This document shows positions 1 to 5,158 of a stretch of DNA of 5,158 bases, piece by piece. A program made the position numbers and the translations under genes. This stretch comes from an uncultured beta proteobacterium (GTDB taxonomy: Bacteria; Pseudomonadota; Gammaproteobacteria; Burkholderiales; Burkholderiaceae). Location: the NCBI GenBank assembly GCA_903938955.1, contig CAJAFJ010000076.1, positions 1 to 5,158 on the forward strand, written 5' to 3'. The notes below the pieces were generated by a model. The model was not told the DNA's origin, made no database searches, and saw only the letters and a program-made list of their open reading frames with translations. Numbering within the stretch: the first letter of the stretch is position 1; each line of letters starts with the position of its first letter.

Positions 1-927
1 CGCGGCCAGCTCTTCGGCCACAAACTTGGCCACATAGCCATCGGCGCCGACTTTTTTGACGTGATCTTCGTTGGTCGTGCCGGTGAGCGACGAGTGGATG
101 ACGACCGGGATGTTCTTGAAACGCGCATCCTGCTTGATATTGCGCGTCAAGGTGAAGCCGTCCATTTCAGGCATTTCCAGATCGGTCAGCACCAAGGCTA
201 CTTTGTCTTTCACCGTCTTGCCTTCCGCCTCGGCCTGGTTGGCCAGCATCTGCAGGCGCTCCCAGGCTTCCTTGCCGGTCTTGGTCATGATGTAGGGCAC
301 ATTCATGGATTTCAGCCCCTGCTCGATCATCATGCGGGCCACGGCTGAATCGTCGGCGGCGAGAATCACGGTGCCGGGTGGCAGGTGTACCTTGGAGGTG
401 ACTTCGGCGTCCTGCGCGGCCTGGTGTTCTTGCGGAAACACATCGCGCAAAATTTGCTCTACGTCCAGCACCTGCGCCAGCCGGGTGTTTTCGGCATTGC
501 CATCCAGGCGCGCAATGCTGGTGACCAGACCGCCGCCCGAGCCTTCGGCGGAGAGCACGTTCTTCCACTCCAGGCGCACAATTTCATTCACTTCTTCCAC
601 CGCAAACGCCTGGGTGGTGCGGGCAAACTCGGTGACGAGCAAGATGCCCAGCCCTTTGGTGGGGTTGCAACCGACGATTTGCGGCAAGTTGATCACGGTG
701 ATCATTTGCCCCCGGATGTTGGCCACGCCCATGACGGCGGGCGGCGAATTCACCATCACGGTGATCTCGGGCATGACCAGAATCTCGCGTACTTTGAACA
801 CGTTGATGCCAAACAACTCGCGCCGGTCTGAGCCCGCGGCCTCTCCCAAACGAAACAGCAGCAGTTCGAACATGCTGTTGCCGGCCAGATTGGTCCGTTC
901 GTCGATATCGCGCATTTCTGTTTTCAT
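1..927 (-). CDS. cheV: Chemotaxis protein CheV (CheW-receiver fusion), 3' end cut by window edge
   Basis: CheV is a cytoplasmic adaptor of the chemotaxis signalling complex. Its CheW-like half couples receptors to the kinase CheA, and its receiver half is phosphorylated by CheA to tune adaptation. The open frame gives 309 residues up to the edge, with no stop. CheV proteins are usually about 300-330 residues, so only a short tail is missing. The CheW-like domain spans about residues 18-165 and includes the segments FGINVFKVREIL and GVANIRGQMITVINLP. The receiver spans about 185-309, with acidic pair D192/D193, phospho-acceptor D249 in LVLTDLEMPEMDG, S279 in VVIHSS and K301, so all phosphorylation residues are present. 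The ATG at 927 is preceded by GGAAG (933-937) five bases upstream and puts the CheW domain at the expected place. It follows mltA after a 66-base gap in which I see no convincing terminator or promoter, so co-transcription with mltA is possible. No other chemotaxis gene is visible here. Confidence 0.93.
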   Translation of the reverse strand, partial: MKTEMRDIDERTNLAGNSMFELLLFRLGEAAGSDRRELFGINVFKVREILVMPEITVMVNSPPAVMGVANIRGQMITVINLPQIVGCNPTKGLGILLVTEFARTTQAFAVEEVNEIVRLEWKNVLSAEGSGGGLVTSIARLDGNAENTRLAQVLDVEQILRDVFPQEHQAAQDAEVTSKVHLPPGTVILAADDSAVARMMIEQGLKSMNVPYIMTKTGKEAWERLQMLANQAEAEGKTVKDKVALVLTDLEMPEMDGFTLTRNIKQDARFKNIPVVIHSSLTGTTNEDHVKKVGADGYVAKFVAEELAA

Positions 928-993
928 GAATTCTTCCGTTCAAGGGGGCAGGGGTGTCGAATTTTCAGCGTCAATGGTAACGTGAGCGGCGGG

Positions 994-2145
994 CTATTTA
1001 GGCCACAGGACCCAAAGCCGCAAGGGCTGTTTCAGGCGGCCCGCCAACTCGGCGGCCGTGGGGCTCCAGCCGGCAAAATAATCGGCCCGGACCGCGCCCA
1101 CAATCGCACTGCCGGTGTCCTGCGCCAGCACCAGTTTTTGCAGTGCGGCCGTGGGGCCGGGTGACACCAGCCAGACCGGCGTGCCATACGGAATGCTGCC
1201 GGGGTCCACCGCAATGGAGCGCCCGGGCGTCAGCGCCACGCCCTGCGCACCTTTGGGGCCAAAGGCCATGTCCAGGTCCGTCAAGGCCTCTTCCTTGAAA
1301 AAGACCGTGCGCGGGTTGCTCCACAGCAACTCATTGACGCGACCCGGGTTCTGCGCCACCCAGGCCTTGATGGCGGGCCAGGAGGCATCGCGCAGCGCAC
1401 CCTGGTCGATCAGCCAGCGACCAACACTTTTATACGGCTGCTCATTGGAGCCGGCAAACGCCAGCCGCACCATGGTTTGCGTGCCGTCAGGCTGGCTGAT
1501 GCGCACGCGCCCGGAGCCCTGAATCTGCAGCACCAGCGCGTCAATCGGGTCGGCCAGATAGGCAATTTCGCGGCCCTTGAGGGCGGCCTGCACCTCGGGC
1601 AAGGTGTCGATTTCCTGGCGCGTGAACCAGGGTTTGCGCAGCGCCAGCCCCAGCGGGGGCTGGTACAAGGGCACCGAAAACTGGGCGCTGGCCTGGCGTG
1701 CGCCTTCCAGCACCGGCTCGAAATAGGCCGTCAGCAGTCCGTCGGGCGCGCCGGAGTGGGTGTCCACCCGGTACGGCTGCAGCCGGGCGACCAGCCAGGC
1801 GCGCTGCTCGTCAGCGCTGCCAATACTCAGGCGGCGCACCTCGCCGCACAGGGGGGCAAACACCGGGCCGGGGCGTTCGCAGCTTTTGAGCCAGGCGTTC
1901 CAGGCCTCATGCAGCGCATCGTCCTGGAAGCCGGGCAACTCGGCCCAGCGCACCGGCGTCCACTGGCTTTTGGCGCGGGAGATCGATGCGGGCAGGGGCT
2001 CGGTATCGCCCACCAGTTCGGCGACAGGCGCCACGACGGCGGGCACGGGCGCCGGTGCTTCGGGGGCCTGCAGCGGCACGCTGCCGCAAGCGGCCAGCGT
2101 TCCTACAATCAGGGCGAAGACCACGGTACAAAGGAGTCGGTTCAT
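994..2145 (-). CDS. mltA: Membrane-bound lytic murein transglycosylase A (MltA), lipoprotein
   Basis: MltA cleaves the MurNAc-GlcNAc bond of peptidoglycan, forming 1,6-anhydro-MurNAc ends, and is normally anchored to the inner face of the outer membrane. The 383-residue product is close in size to the E. coli enzyme. It begins MNR, then a hydrophobic stretch (residues 4-16) and lipobox LAAC with C20. G21 follows the Cys, so there is no inner-membrane-retention Asp. A Pro/Ala/Val-rich tether covers about 24-50. The MltA domain covers about 130-290, with GLLTAYFEPVLEG and LVLQIQGSGRVRI. The C-terminal 3D domain carries D314 (SIAVDPGSIPYGTPVW), D343 (AQDTGSAI) and D355 (RADYFAGW). By family knowledge the catalytic Asp lies in the AxDxGxAI motif, here D343. 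The frame stays open upstream to 2373, but starting there would bury the signal peptide, so the ATG at 2145 is chosen. Its ribosome site is weak (AAGAG, seven bases upstream). The start codon overlaps that of an opposite-strand small gene. Confidence 0.95.
   Translation of the reverse strand: MNRLLCTVVFALIVGTLAACGSVPLQAPEAPAPVPAVVAPVAELVGDTEPLPASISRAKSQWTPVRWAELPGFQDDALHEAWNAWLKSCERPGPVFAPLCGEVRRLSIGSADEQRAWLVARLQPYRVDTHSGAPDGLLTAYFEPVLEGARQASAQFSVPLYQPPLGLALRKPWFTRQEIDTLPEVQAALKGREIAYLADPIDALVLQIQGSGRVRISQPDGTQTMVRLAFAGSNEQPYKSVGRWLIDQGALRDASWPAIKAWVAQNPGRVNELLWSNPRTVFFKEEALTDLDMAFGPKGAQGVALTPGRSIAVDPGSIPYGTPVWLVSPGPTAALQKLVLAQDTGSAIVGAVRADYFAGWSPTAAELAGRLKQPLRLWVLWPK
2081..2109 (+). promoter_or_regulatory. 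Candidate sigma-70 promoter for the plus-strand microprotein
   Basis: A TACAAT hexamer (2104-2109) matches the -10 consensus at five of six positions. CTGCCG (2081-2086), 17 bases upstream, matches the -35 consensus at only three of six. Transcription would start near 2116, giving a leader of about 28 bases that contains the AAAGGAG ribosome site. The element lies inside the mltA signal-peptide and tether coding region, so it could be chance. Its position relative to the small gene is its main support. Confidence 0.35.
2130..2136 (+). promoter_or_regulatory. Strong Shine-Dalgarno site for the microprotein
   Basis: AAAGGAG lies seven bases before the plus-strand ATG at 2144 and contains the AAGGAG core complementary to the 16S rRNA tail. 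It is the best ribosome site in the window; the minus-strand genes have weak or no such sites. The same bases, read on the other strand, are mltA codons 4-6, near the start of the signal peptide, so they are under dual constraint if both genes are real. Confidence 0.55.
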
Positions 2146-2296
2146 GAGTTTGCTCTTGCTGGAAGCCCTGGGGGCTTTGCTGATACTGGTGTTGATTGTC
2201 TGGTGGACCATGTTTGCGGGCCGTGACCAAGGGGAGTTGCCGCCCGACTCAGCCGCCGGGGGCTTGCCGCAGCAGGTTGACGAGCTCGACCGCTGA
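2144..2296 (+). CDS. Putative single-pass membrane microprotein (50 aa), opposite strand to its neighbours
   Basis: I do not recognise a named family. The frame encodes 50 residues: a hydrophobic helix at about 3-25 (LLLLEALGALLILVLIVWW, then TMFAG), followed by R27 and a short polar, Pro/Gly-containing tail ending DELDR. Evidence that it is a gene: an AAAGGAG Shine-Dalgarno sequence (2130-2136) sits seven bases before the ATG; by hand count 40 of 50 codons end in G or C; and the frame occupies exactly the otherwise unexplained 103-base gap between mltA and the response regulator. Its ATG (2144-2146) overlaps the divergent mltA ATG (2143-2145) by two bases. Its last 48 bases run antisense to the 3' end of the response regulator gene. 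Topology is uncertain: the only positive charge near the helix is R27 on its C-terminal side, which weakly favours a cytoplasmic tail. The main alternative is a chance antisense frame, which conservation in related genomes would decide. Confidence 0.55.
   Translation: MSLLLLEALGALLILVLIVWWTMFAGRDQGELPPDSAAGGLPQQVDELDR
2163..2177. repeat. Short perfect inverted repeat in the mltA leader
   Basis: AAGCCC (2163-2168) and GGGCTT (2172-2177) form a six-pair stem with a three-base loop. On the minus strand it lies about 18 bases before the mltA ATG and just upstream of its weak ribosome site, so it could affect mltA translation. No T run follows on either strand, so it is not a standard terminator. 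It also falls inside the helix-coding part of the plus-strand microprotein, where repeated Leu/Ala/Gly codons could produce it by chance. Confidence 0.3.
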
Positions 2297-2884
2297 TTTG
2301 ACGGCCATTTTCTCGAACACGCGCGAGCGGTGGACCTCGACCGTTCGGACACTGATGTCGAGCCGGTCAGCAATCAGCTTGTTGGGCAGACCTTCCACCA
2401 CCAAGGCCATCACGTCACGCTCCCGCTCGGTCAGTTCGGCCTGGCGTTCCTGCAGGCGCCCGGTTTGCCGGTGCGACTGAAGGTAGGCGTCCGATTGCGC
2501 CAGGGCCTGCTCCACGCGGTCTACCAGGGCATTGTCGGAGCAGGGTTTTTCACAAAAATCGAAGGCACCGCGCTTGACCGCGTCCACAGCGGTGGGCACA
2601 TCGGCGTGGCCGGTTAAAAAGATCACCGGCATGGCCTGCTGCAGTTCCCGCTCAATCAACCAGTCAAACAGGGCCAGGCCACTGAGGCCCGGCATGCGCA
2701 CATCCAGCAACAGGCAACAGGGCTGGCCGGGGAGCGGGCCGCGGTCGACCCGGCTTTGAAACGCTTCGGCGCTGTCAAACACCTCGCTGGCGAGGCGGCG
2801 CGAACGCAGCAACCACGCCAGCGCCTCGCGCACGCTGGCATCGTCATCGACCACAAAAACCAGGGATTCAAGCAAAGGCAACAT
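2249..2884 (-). CDS. FixJ/DctR-type response regulator (receiver plus LuxR-type HTH)
   Basis: This is a cytoplasmic DNA-binding response regulator of 211 residues, the usual size for the FixJ/NarL class. The receiver (about 7-125) has the acidic cluster D13-D15, phospho-acceptor D61 in LLLDVRMPGLSG, T91 in VIFLTGHADVPTAV and K113 in CEKP. A linker with predicted helical character (126-148) leads to a LuxR-type helix-turn-helix (about 150-205) containing LTERERDVM, GLPNKLIADRLDIS and RTVEVHRSRVFEKM. Phosphorylation by the neighbouring kinase should promote dimerisation and promoter binding; the targets are unknown. The ATG at 2884 is the first possible start, because an in-frame TGA lies just upstream. 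It sits nine bases after the kinase stop with no clear Shine-Dalgarno sequence, which suggests translational coupling. R. capsulatus DctR (C4-dicarboxylate uptake control) is a plausible relative of the same class, but no dct transport gene is visible, so I give no symbol. Confidence 0.93.
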   Translation of the reverse strand: MLPLLESLVFVVDDDASVREALAWLLRSRRLASEVFDSAEAFQSRVDRGPLPGQPCCLLLDVRMPGLSGLALFDWLIERELQQAMPVIFLTGHADVPTAVDAVKRGAFDFCEKPCSDNALVDRVEQALAQSDAYLQSHRQTGRLQERQAELTERERDVMALVVEGLPNKLIADRLDISVRTVEVHRSRVFEKMAVKSAVELVNLLRQAPGG

Positions 2885-2893
2885 GCGTCAATG

Positions 2894-4888
2894 TTATGCC
2901 ACGGCACGCCCGGGCAAGGTGAACTTGAAAATAGTCCCCTGCGGCACATTGGGCTCAAACCCCAACACGCCGCCATGCTGCTCCACCACCGTGCGGCACA
3001 GGCTCAGGCCCAGCCCCATGCCCTCGGTTTTGGTGGTGAAAAAGGGGTTGAACAGCTGCTGCTGCACGTCATCACTCATGCCGGTGCCGACATCCGCAAC
3101 CGAAAATTCCAGCCATTTCTGGCCACTGTCACCACGGACCCGGCCCACGGTGATGCGCAAAACGCGCTCGGTCAGGGCCGGCTGATCCATGGCCTGCATG
3201 GCGTTGCGGGCCAGGTTGAGCAGCACCTGCTCGACCATGGTGTGATCGCACAGCACCTGCGGCAGGTCCGGCGCCAACTCGGTCACCACCCGCACGCCTA
3301 ATTTACGCGCCTGCAAATGAATCAGCGGCAGGATGGCATCGAGCAAGACCTGCGGCGCCACCGCGTCACGCACCTGGTCGCGCCGGCGCACAAAGTCGCG
3401 CACGCTTTTGATGACCTTGCCGGCCCGTTCCGCCTGCTCGGCAATGCGGCGCATCGCCAACTGCAGGTCGGCCCCGTGCGCATGCGCGGCGCTGGCGTCG
3501 TCTTGCAACAGGTTGATCGAGCCGTTGGCGTAGCTGGAAATGGCGGCCAGCGGCTGGTTCAGTTCGTGGCTCAGGAGCGAGGCCATCTCGCCCACCATGG
3601 CCAGCCGGGCCGTGGCCTGCAGCCGCTCCTGGCTGGTGCGGGAGACTTCTTCCACGCGGCGTTGCTCGCTGATGTCGACAAACGCGCTCATCCAGCCGCT
3701 TTGCACGCCCTGGGCGTCAATCAGCGGTGCCTCGATGATGAGGACCGGAAAACGCGACCCATCCTTGCGCATGAACACCGACTCGAAGCCCTCGCGCGGC
3801 GGCACGTTGCCGGCCAGACGAATGGTCTGGCGCTGCTGGTACTCGTCGATGAACTCCGGCGGCCAATAAGGCGCGGGCATGTGCGGGCCCAGCAGCTCGT
3901 CCTCCGCAAAGCCGACCATCTGGCAAAAGGCCGGATTGACGTAGGTGGTGGCGCCTTGCTGATCACGCGCGCGCAAGCCGGTCACCAGCGAGTCTTCCAT
4001 CGCCTTGCGAAAGGCCAGCGCATCGGCCAGATCGTGCTCGGCCTTGAGGCGCCGGCGCATGTCCTTGGCCAGCAAGACCAGCACCGACACCAGCGCCAGC
4101 GACATGGCGGCCACCAGCGCGGTCAACACATTGGGGAACAGGTCGGGCGCGCCACGCCAGCTGTCCATGCGCAGCACCAGGCTGGTGCCGGGCAAGTCCA
4201 CCAGATGCTGCACGGTAAACACCCGGTTGCCGCTGCGGGTGGACCGGCGCAAGGCCAGGCGCGTGCCATCGCCCTCGGTGAATGCGGTTTCGTAATTGCG
4301 CGTGGTCTGCTGGGCCGGGATGGCATCCAATACCTCTTGCAGGGCGTAGGTGGCGACCAGGTAGCCGACCGGCTTGCCGCTGCTTTGCAAGGGCAGGCAC
4401 AACTCCATCACCTGGATGCCCAGCCCGTCCGCAAACGGCACAAAGTAGCTGCTGGTGTAAGCCGGGCCGCTGAAGCGCAGGGCGGTGGCACAGGCCAGCA
4501 ACACTTCAGCCTGCACATTGCTGCGCCCCCGGTGGTCAAACACCGGTGTGCGAAACGGCGAATCTACGCCGGACTTCATGTTCAGTTCACTGTCGCGCCA
4601 CTCGACGCGCACCAGTTCGCGGTGCTCACGCAAAAAAGCCGCGGCGTCGATGGACCAGGAACTCGGTGTCGGGTCGTTGTATTGCAGGGCCTGCAGGCTT
4701 TGCACATTGCGCGTCAGGGCGGACCGGACATCGGCCACGGCCTCGGCCGCATCGCGCTCCAGTCGCCCTTGCACCTGCGCCGCCTCATAGACCCCGGCCA
4801 GCCAGACCAACATCGCCAGCATCGCCGCCAGCAAAATCAGCAGTACCGTCCAAAGGGCGCGGCGGCGGGTAACGGGCTGGATCGTCAC
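2894..4888 (-). CDS. Membrane PAS-domain sensor histidine kinase (DctS-like)
   Basis: This is an inner-membrane sensor kinase of 664 residues that should phosphorylate the adjacent FixJ-type regulator. In order: transmembrane helix 1 (about 11-33); a periplasmic sensor region (about 34-252) with two cysteines, C133 and C164; transmembrane helix 2 (about 254-274); a PAS domain with PAC motif (about 290-412, ending SAFVDISEQRR); HisKA with phospho-acceptor H441 in LLSHELNQPLAAISSYAN; and an HATPase domain with N box NLARNAMQAM (N562), G1 box VADVGTGM (D599), F box LFNPFFTTK and G2 box EGMGLGLSL. All catalytic boxes are intact. The layout and length fit R. capsulatus DctS, a C4-dicarboxylate sensor. 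The PAS resembles FixL in part (MPAPYW) but lacks its haem-ligand His, so oxygen sensing of that kind is unlikely. The start is GTG at 4888. An in-frame TAA nine bases upstream is also the stop of the preceding gene, and no ribosome site is seen, so coupled reinitiation is likely. The ligand is unknown. Confidence 0.92.
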   Translation of the reverse strand: MTIQPVTRRRALWTVLLILLAAMLAMLVWLAGVYEAAQVQGRLERDAAEAVADVRSALTRNVQSLQALQYNDPTPSSWSIDAAAFLREHRELVRVEWRDSELNMKSGVDSPFRTPVFDHRGRSNVQAEVLLACATALRFSGPAYTSSYFVPFADGLGIQVMELCLPLQSSGKPVGYLVATYALQEVLDAIPAQQTTRNYETAFTEGDGTRLALRRSTRSGNRVFTVQHLVDLPGTSLVLRMDSWRGAPDLFPNVLTALVAAMSLALVSVLVLLAKDMRRRLKAEHDLADALAFRKAMEDSLVTGLRARDQQGATTYVNPAFCQMVGFAEDELLGPHMPAPYWPPEFIDEYQQRQTIRLAGNVPPREGFESVFMRKDGSRFPVLIIEAPLIDAQGVQSGWMSAFVDISEQRRVEEVSRTSQERLQATARLAMVGEMASLLSHELNQPLAAISSYANGSINLLQDDASAAHAHGADLQLAMRRIAEQAERAGKVIKSVRDFVRRRDQVRDAVAPQVLLDAILPLIHLQARKLGVRVVTELAPDLPQVLCDHTMVEQVLLNLARNAMQAMDQPALTERVLRITVGRVRGDSGQKWLEFSVADVGTGMSDDVQQQLFNPFFTTKTEGMGLGLSLCRTVVEQHGGVLGFEPNVPQGTIFKFTLPGRAVA

Positions 4889-4894
4889 GGGGTG

Positions 4895-5158
4895 TTACCG
4901 GCTTGCGCCCGCTTTGGGCGGCGTGGCCGATGCGTCCTTGCGCTCGACTTTGCTAATTTTGGGGTCGGTCCACGCCCCATCAATGTGAAATTCCTGCGTT
5001 GCAGCCTCGGTCAGGGGGCGGCGTAAAAAGAACTGGGCCAGAAAAGTCCCCAGACCGACCGCCGGGTTGATGACCGTGGCGATCAGCGAGGCGGTACCGG
5101 CATTGAGCTCGGGCACCACCACCACCTTCAGGTCTTGTGTTTCGCGGGCAATATCGGC
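4895..5158 (-). CDS. yhdP: C-terminal end of a YhdP-like AsmA-family envelope protein, 5' part outside window
   Basis: Only the last 87 residues are inside the window; the frame is open to the edge. The segment VVVVPELNAGTASLIATVIN, followed by PAVGLGTFLAQFFLRRPL, then EFHIDGAWTDPKI, matches my recollection of the conserved C-terminus of the YhdP/TIGR02099 family. These are very large (over 1000 residues) inner-membrane-anchored AsmA-like proteins. YhdP helps move phospholipids from the inner to the outer membrane through the periplasm. The final residues (VERKDASATPPKAGASR) are a polar, probably disordered tail. The TAA stop lies six bases before the kinase GTG, and the two genes share a reading frame. 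The rest of the gene and its start cannot be assessed here. The family call rests on the C-terminal motif alone, but that motif is distinctive. Confidence 0.85.
   Translation of the reverse strand, partial: ADIARETQDLKVVVVPELNAGTASLIATVINPAVGLGTFLAQFFLRRPLTEAATQEFHIDGAWTDPKISKVERKDASATPPKAGASR

Noticed and set aside
305..985. A 226-codon plus-strand frame antisense to cheV
   Set aside because: It is a Ser/Arg/Thr-rich shadow product opposite conserved CheW and receiver motifs.
928..993. TTGACG (969-974, minus strand) as a promoter for cheV, or a terminator for mltA
   Set aside because: At a 17-base spacing the -10 position reads CTGCCC, which is not acceptable, and no stem followed by a T run is present.
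2163..2177. The AAGCCC/GGGCTT hairpin as a transcription terminator
   Set aside because: There is no T run after the stem on either strand, and the stem is short. It is kept only as a possible leader hairpin.
1477..2226. A 249-codon plus-strand frame antisense to mltA
   Set aside because: Composition is typical of an antisense shadow, with no motifs, and it conflicts with the well supported MltA product.
2146..2373. N-terminal extension of mltA by 76 residues, from the in-frame ATG at 2373
   Set aside because: It would place the lipoprotein signal peptide internally and overlap the response regulator gene. The extension is Ser/Arg-rich and not protein-like.
3317..5026. A 569-codon open frame on the plus strand, antisense to the kinase and running into yhdP
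   Set aside because: Its product is rich in His, Gln, Gly and Arg, with no domain-like pattern, as expected for a frame opposite a high-GC3 gene. The minus-strand frame has complete kinase domains, which settles the coding strand.

Overview
The window looks like chromosome from a GC-rich betaproteobacterium, most likely order Burkholderiales and probably family Comamonadaceae (a Rhodoferax/Polaromonas-like organism). This placement rests on the protein types (MltA, CheV, a DctS/DctR-type kinase and regulator pair, a YhdP/TIGR02099-type C-terminus) and on strong G/C bias at third codon positions. It is an impression from the sequence, not the result of a search. No mobile elements, RNA genes or CRISPR repeats are visible.

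All the large genes lie on the minus strand, so they read from right to left. At the right edge (4895-5158) is the C-terminal end of a YhdP-like AsmA-family envelope protein. Six bases after its stop, and in the same frame, comes a 664-residue membrane histidine kinase (2894-4888). Nine bases after that comes its FixJ-type response regulator (2249-2884). The tight spacing and the lack of recognisable Shine-Dalgarno sequences suggest one coupled transcription and translation unit. The signal and target genes of this two-component pair cannot be read from the window. The sequence type resembles DctS/DctR (C4-dicarboxylate sensing) more than FixL/FixJ, and the FixL haem histidine is absent.

After a 103-base gap comes mltA (994-2145), encoding a lipoprotein lytic transglycosylase with an intact lipobox and the three aspartates of the 3D domain. 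After a further 66 bases comes cheV (1-927), a CheW-receiver fusion of the chemotaxis system. It is cut by the left edge only a few residues before its expected end.

The most unusual feature is in the gap upstream of mltA. A plus-strand reading frame (2144-2296) encodes a 50-residue single-pass membrane protein. It has a strong Shine-Dalgarno sequence, coding-like third positions and a plausible promoter inside mltA. Its ATG overlaps the mltA ATG in opposite orientation within one CATG tetranucleotide, and its 3' end overlaps the response regulator gene tail to tail. If real, it is an easily missed gene whose expression is physically tied to that of mltA. No intergenic stretch in the window exceeds 300 bases.
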